Source: DATIXD01 sp035518875 (GTDB taxonomy: Bacteria > Pseudomonadota > Gammaproteobacteria > Methylococcales > Methylococcaceae). From it: 7,791 bases of DNA. The notes beneath the pieces are model-generated. The model was not told the DNA's origin and made no database searches. It saw nothing but the letters and a program-made list of their open reading frames with translations. The stretch is from NCBI GenBank assembly GCA_035518875.1, contig DATIXD010000054.1:1-7791 (forward strand). Direction: 5' to 3'. Both the position numbers and the translations under genes were made by a program. Shown piece after piece: positions 5,889-7,791 of this stretch (position 1 is its first letter; every line of letters begins with the position of its first letter).

Positions 5889-7301
5889 TCATTTCCCGTA
5901 TTGGTCCCAATGCTCTCGGAAAAGAGACGGCTCGTCGATCGGCCGTGCAGCAATCGGGCGTGAGACCCAGGTGAGGTTGATGAAGTGCCTCGCGTTCACG
6001 TTCTCGGTGGTGATGTTGCCGCCCCAAGTCCCGCAGCTCAGGCTCAAGGTGTAGGGCAGTCCGTTTCGCGGGCTGCCGGCGCCTTCGTTGAGGTTCTGGT
6101 TCACCAGGACCCGCCCGGTCTTGGTTCCGAGGGCGAGGGCCATTACGTGCGCATCGGAGCGGGTGTGGATCCCGCAGGTATGGCCGCGTCCCTGGTATTG
6201 GGTGATGGCGTTGACGAGCCTGACTGCGTTCTCGATGGCGCCGTCGTAACGGTACAAAGCGAGCACCACCGACAGTTTTTCACCGGAGAAGGGGTGATCC
6301 GGACCCACCCCGTCCTCCTCGACGACGAGGAAACGACGGTCATTCGGAATGGAAAATCCCGCCATTTCGGCGATCTGCGTCGCCGGTTTTGCAACGACCT
6401 CAACGGTGGGAATGGCTGCACCGGCTTTCGGCCACATGAATGCCTGCAGCTGCGCCTTTTCGACCGCGTCGCACATATGGGCGCCATTTGCCACCAATTC
6501 GGCGACCAAGTCCTCGTAAATACCCGTGGCGGCGACCACGGCGTTGTCGGCTAGGCAACTGGTCGCGTAGTCAAACGTCTTGGCGGTCGCGATGGCGTCG
6601 GCAGCGTCCTGGATGTCGGCCGTCTCGTCGACCACGTGCACCGAATTGCCGACACCGACCCCATAGGCCGGGGTGCCCGAACTATAAGCGGCTTTCACCA
6701 TGCTTTCCCCTCCGGTCGCCACAATCAGGTCGGCCTGGCGCATCAGTTCCTGGGTCTTAGCCAGCGAGGGCTTGTCGACGAGTTGGACGAGATCGGCCGG
6801 GGCGCCGACTTGTGCACAGGCCTCGCGCATGTACCGCACCGCGAGCGCCGTTGTCTGCTGCGTACGCGGGTGCGCGGCGACGATGATGGCGTTTCGGCCT
6901 TTGAGGGCCAGCAAGGTCTTGAGCGGCGGCGTCGCATCGGGCCCGGTGGTGGGGATGAGGGCGGCGACGACGCCGACCGGCTTGGCGATCTTGATCAATC
7001 CCTTTTCCGGAATCTCCTCGACGACGCCGACCGTCTTCACGCTGGCGATATCGGCGAGTGTCCCCATGATACGTCTGCGAATCTTGGTCACCTTGTCGCC
7101 GTAGTTTCCGAACCCGCCCTCATCGACCGCAAGCTTGGCCAGCGTCTCGGCCCGGTCCTGACGGACCACCGACCAGGCGACGGCCGTGGTCAGCCGATCG
7201 ACCTCCGATTGTGAATAATGCTCGATCGCGGCTTGGGCCCGCCGGGCGCGCTCGATCAATTCGCCAATTTCGCCAGTGGTACCCAAAGTCTCAGCGCTCA
7301 T
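5889..7301 (-). CDS. CoA-acylating aldehyde dehydrogenase, sulfoacetaldehyde dehydrogenase-like
   Basis: The 470-residue enzyme belongs to the acylating branch of the aldehyde dehydrogenase superfamily (AdhE N-domain, EutE/PduP, SauS), which converts an aldehyde, CoA and NAD(P)+ to acyl-CoA. Visible elements are AKPVGVVAALIPTT (106-119) and LKGRNAII (133-140) of the cofactor domain, ATGGESMVKAAYSSGTPAYG (195-214), TSCLADNAVV with the catalytic Cys249, and EEDGVGPDHPFSGEKLS (328-344). The end has GRGHTCGIHT (371-380), GRVLVNQ (396-402) and SCGTWGGN (422-429). The pattern recalls acylating sulfoacetaldehyde dehydrogenase most closely, but substrate is not settled by sequence and no sulfonate genes are visible. 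AGGAGG at 7316-7311 lies 9 bases before the ATG at 7301, fixing this start over an in-frame ATG 36 codons upstream. The gene converges on ppdK and diverges from the MEDS gene. I see no clear terminator of its own. Confidence 0.9.
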   Translation of the reverse strand: MSAETLGTTGEIGELIERARRAQAAIEHYSQSEVDRLTTAVAWSVVRQDRAETLAKLAVDEGGFGNYGDKVTKIRRRIMGTLADIASVKTVGVVEEIPEKGLIKIAKPVGVVAALIPTTGPDATPPLKTLLALKGRNAIIVAAHPRTQQTTALAVRYMREACAQVGAPADLVQLVDKPSLAKTQELMRQADLIVATGGESMVKAAYSSGTPAYGVGVGNSVHVVDETADIQDAADAIATAKTFDYATSCLADNAVVAATGIYEDLVAELVANGAHMCDAVEKAQLQAFMWPKAGAAIPTVEVVAKPATQIAEMAGFSIPNDRRFLVVEEDGVGPDHPFSGEKLSVVLALYRYDGAIENAVRLVNAITQYQGRGHTCGIHTRSDAHVMALALGTKTGRVLVNQNLNEGAGSPRNGLPYTLSLSCGTWGGNITTENVNARHFINLTWVSRPIAARPIDEPSLFREHWDQYGK

Positions 7302-7310
7302 GGTGTTGCT

Positions 7311-7316
7311 CCTCCT
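7311..7316 (-). promoter_or_regulatory. Strong Shine-Dalgarno deciding the aldehyde dehydrogenase start
   Basis: On the minus strand AGGAGG is 9 bases before the ATG at 7301-7299. The upstream in-frame ATG at 7409 lacks such a site and would add 36 residues with no family resemblance, so 7301 is chosen. Confidence 0.85.
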
Positions 7317-7547
7317 TTCGTGGTCCGCAAAAAAAATCCGGTCGCACTTGATCAGCTTCAAGCCCAGGTACTTTAAGCCCAAACAGGCCGATGATGCCAC
7401 CGGCGGCATCCTTACCGAGGAGAGGCACCGTCGCCTAGTGCAATTGGCGCATCCCGGAACGGAAACCCAAGCGTAGGGTTTGGATTGCAGGATACAGATG
7501 GAGTACAGTGTGTTTAGTCTCTTGCTACAACGATCGTCCGGTTAAAT

Positions 7548-7552
7548 GGAGG
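7548..7552 (+). promoter_or_regulatory. Shine-Dalgarno of the MEDS-domain gene
   Basis: GGAGG is 5 bases before the ATG at 7558. It supports that start for the partial gene at the window edge. Confidence 0.75.
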
Positions 7553-7557
7553 AATAA

Positions 7558-7791
7558 ATGGGCATAGCAGAAAGTCACAACCAAACAATAGAGCGGTTCA
7601 GTACCGAATTGCGCGAGCCTGTACGGTTGGCCGGCACCACACTCGATGGCCATTGCCACATCTGTGCCTTCTTTCATAGCCTCGATGAAGAATATCGAGT
7701 GCTTCTTCCCTTTATCAAGGAGGGCCTCGAGCGCGGTGAGAAGGCCTTCCACGTGGTGGACCCCAAGCTGCGCGAGGAACACCTGCGGCAT
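7558..7791 (+). CDS. MEDS-domain sensory/regulatory protein, N-terminal part
   Basis: An open frame starts at ATG 7558 behind GGAGG and runs without a stop to the window end, giving 78 residues. Residues 32-60 include GHCHICAFFHSLDEEYRVLL, followed by PFIKEGLERGEKAFHVVDP (52-70) and then LREEHLR. This is the start of a MEDS domain (methanogen/methylotroph DcmR sensory domain), found in DcmR-type transcriptional regulators and in sensor kinases and related signalling proteins; a P-loop-like nucleotide-binding fold has been proposed for it. The 31-residue leader before the domain is polar and shows no membrane segment. The output domain lies beyond the window, so regulator, kinase or single-domain protein cannot be told apart. 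Divergence from the acylating aldehyde dehydrogenase gene makes it a candidate controller of that gene, which is inference only. Confidence 0.85.
   Translation, partial: MGIAESHNQTIERFSTELREPVRLAGTTLDGHCHICAFFHSLDEEYRVLLPFIKEGLERGEKAFHVVDPKLREEHLRH

Larger units (their letters stand above)
7302..7557. promoter_or_regulatory. Divergent intergenic region between aldehyde dehydrogenase and MEDS genes
   Basis: These 256 bases must hold the promoters of both divergent genes, but I find no convincing sigma-70 or sigma-54 pair on either strand. Notable elements are an A8 run (7329-7336), the inverted repeat CTTGA/TCAAG (7347-7351 and 7358-7362), a direct repeat AAGCCCA (7360-7366 and 7375-7381), and an inverted repeat GATGCC/GGCATC (7393-7398 and 7405-7410). 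Any could be regulator binding sites or leader structure; none is recognised. Confidence 0.4.

Noticed and set aside
7302..7409. An N-terminal extension of the aldehyde dehydrogenase to the ATG at 7409
   Set aside because: The extra 36 residues do not resemble the family, and AGGAGG sits correctly before the ATG at 7301.
7276..7476. A 66-codon plus-strand open frame in the divergent gap
   Set aside because: It begins inside the antisense dehydrogenase start region, has no domain or ribosome site, and ends before the real MEDS start.

Overview
The window is GC-rich and gene-dense. It reads as chromosomal DNA of a gammaproteobacterium, and a methanotroph-type (Methylococcales-like) host is my best guess. 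That guess rests on three things: the MEDS-domain protein at the right edge (a sensory domain named from methanogens and methylotrophs), the pyruvate,phosphate dikinase as a main carbon-node enzyme, and the general protein character. It is inference; no rRNA or other taxonomic marker is present.

Layout, left to right. Bases 1-327 hold no convincing gene but contain three tightly packed hairpins at 20-89. A plus-strand block follows: an RdgB/HAM1 nucleotide pyrophosphatase (328-927); a LOG-family nucleoside-monophosphate phosphoribohydrolase (1031-1726) behind a good sigma-70-like promoter; a cytidylate-kinase-like P-loop protein (1782-2501); a stand-alone F1-ATPase epsilon subunit (2498-2947) joined to it by an ATGA overlap; and a full-length pyruvate,phosphate dikinase (3018-5738) ending in a clear intrinsic terminator. 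Converging from the right is a minus-strand CoA-acylating aldehyde dehydrogenase (5889-7301), closest by recall to sulfoacetaldehyde dehydrogenase. Divergent from it, and cut by the window end, is a MEDS-domain protein (7558 onward).

How the genes may work together. The plus-strand block has a shared chemistry. RdgB turns non-canonical NTPs into NMP plus PPi, LOG splits NMPs into base and ribose 5-phosphate, and PPDK interconverts ATP/Pi/pyruvate with AMP/PPi/PEP. A nucleotide-kinase-fold protein and an orphan ATP synthase epsilon subunit sit between them. This suggests an adenylate/pyrophosphate theme, but the functional link is inferred from gene order only. The aldehyde dehydrogenase and the MEDS gene belong to a separate divergent unit whose pathway lies largely outside the window.

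No CRISPR array, insertion sequence, integrase, tRNA or rRNA was seen. The most unusual item is the orphan epsilon subunit with an altered ATP-binding motif, coupled to the kinase-like gene.
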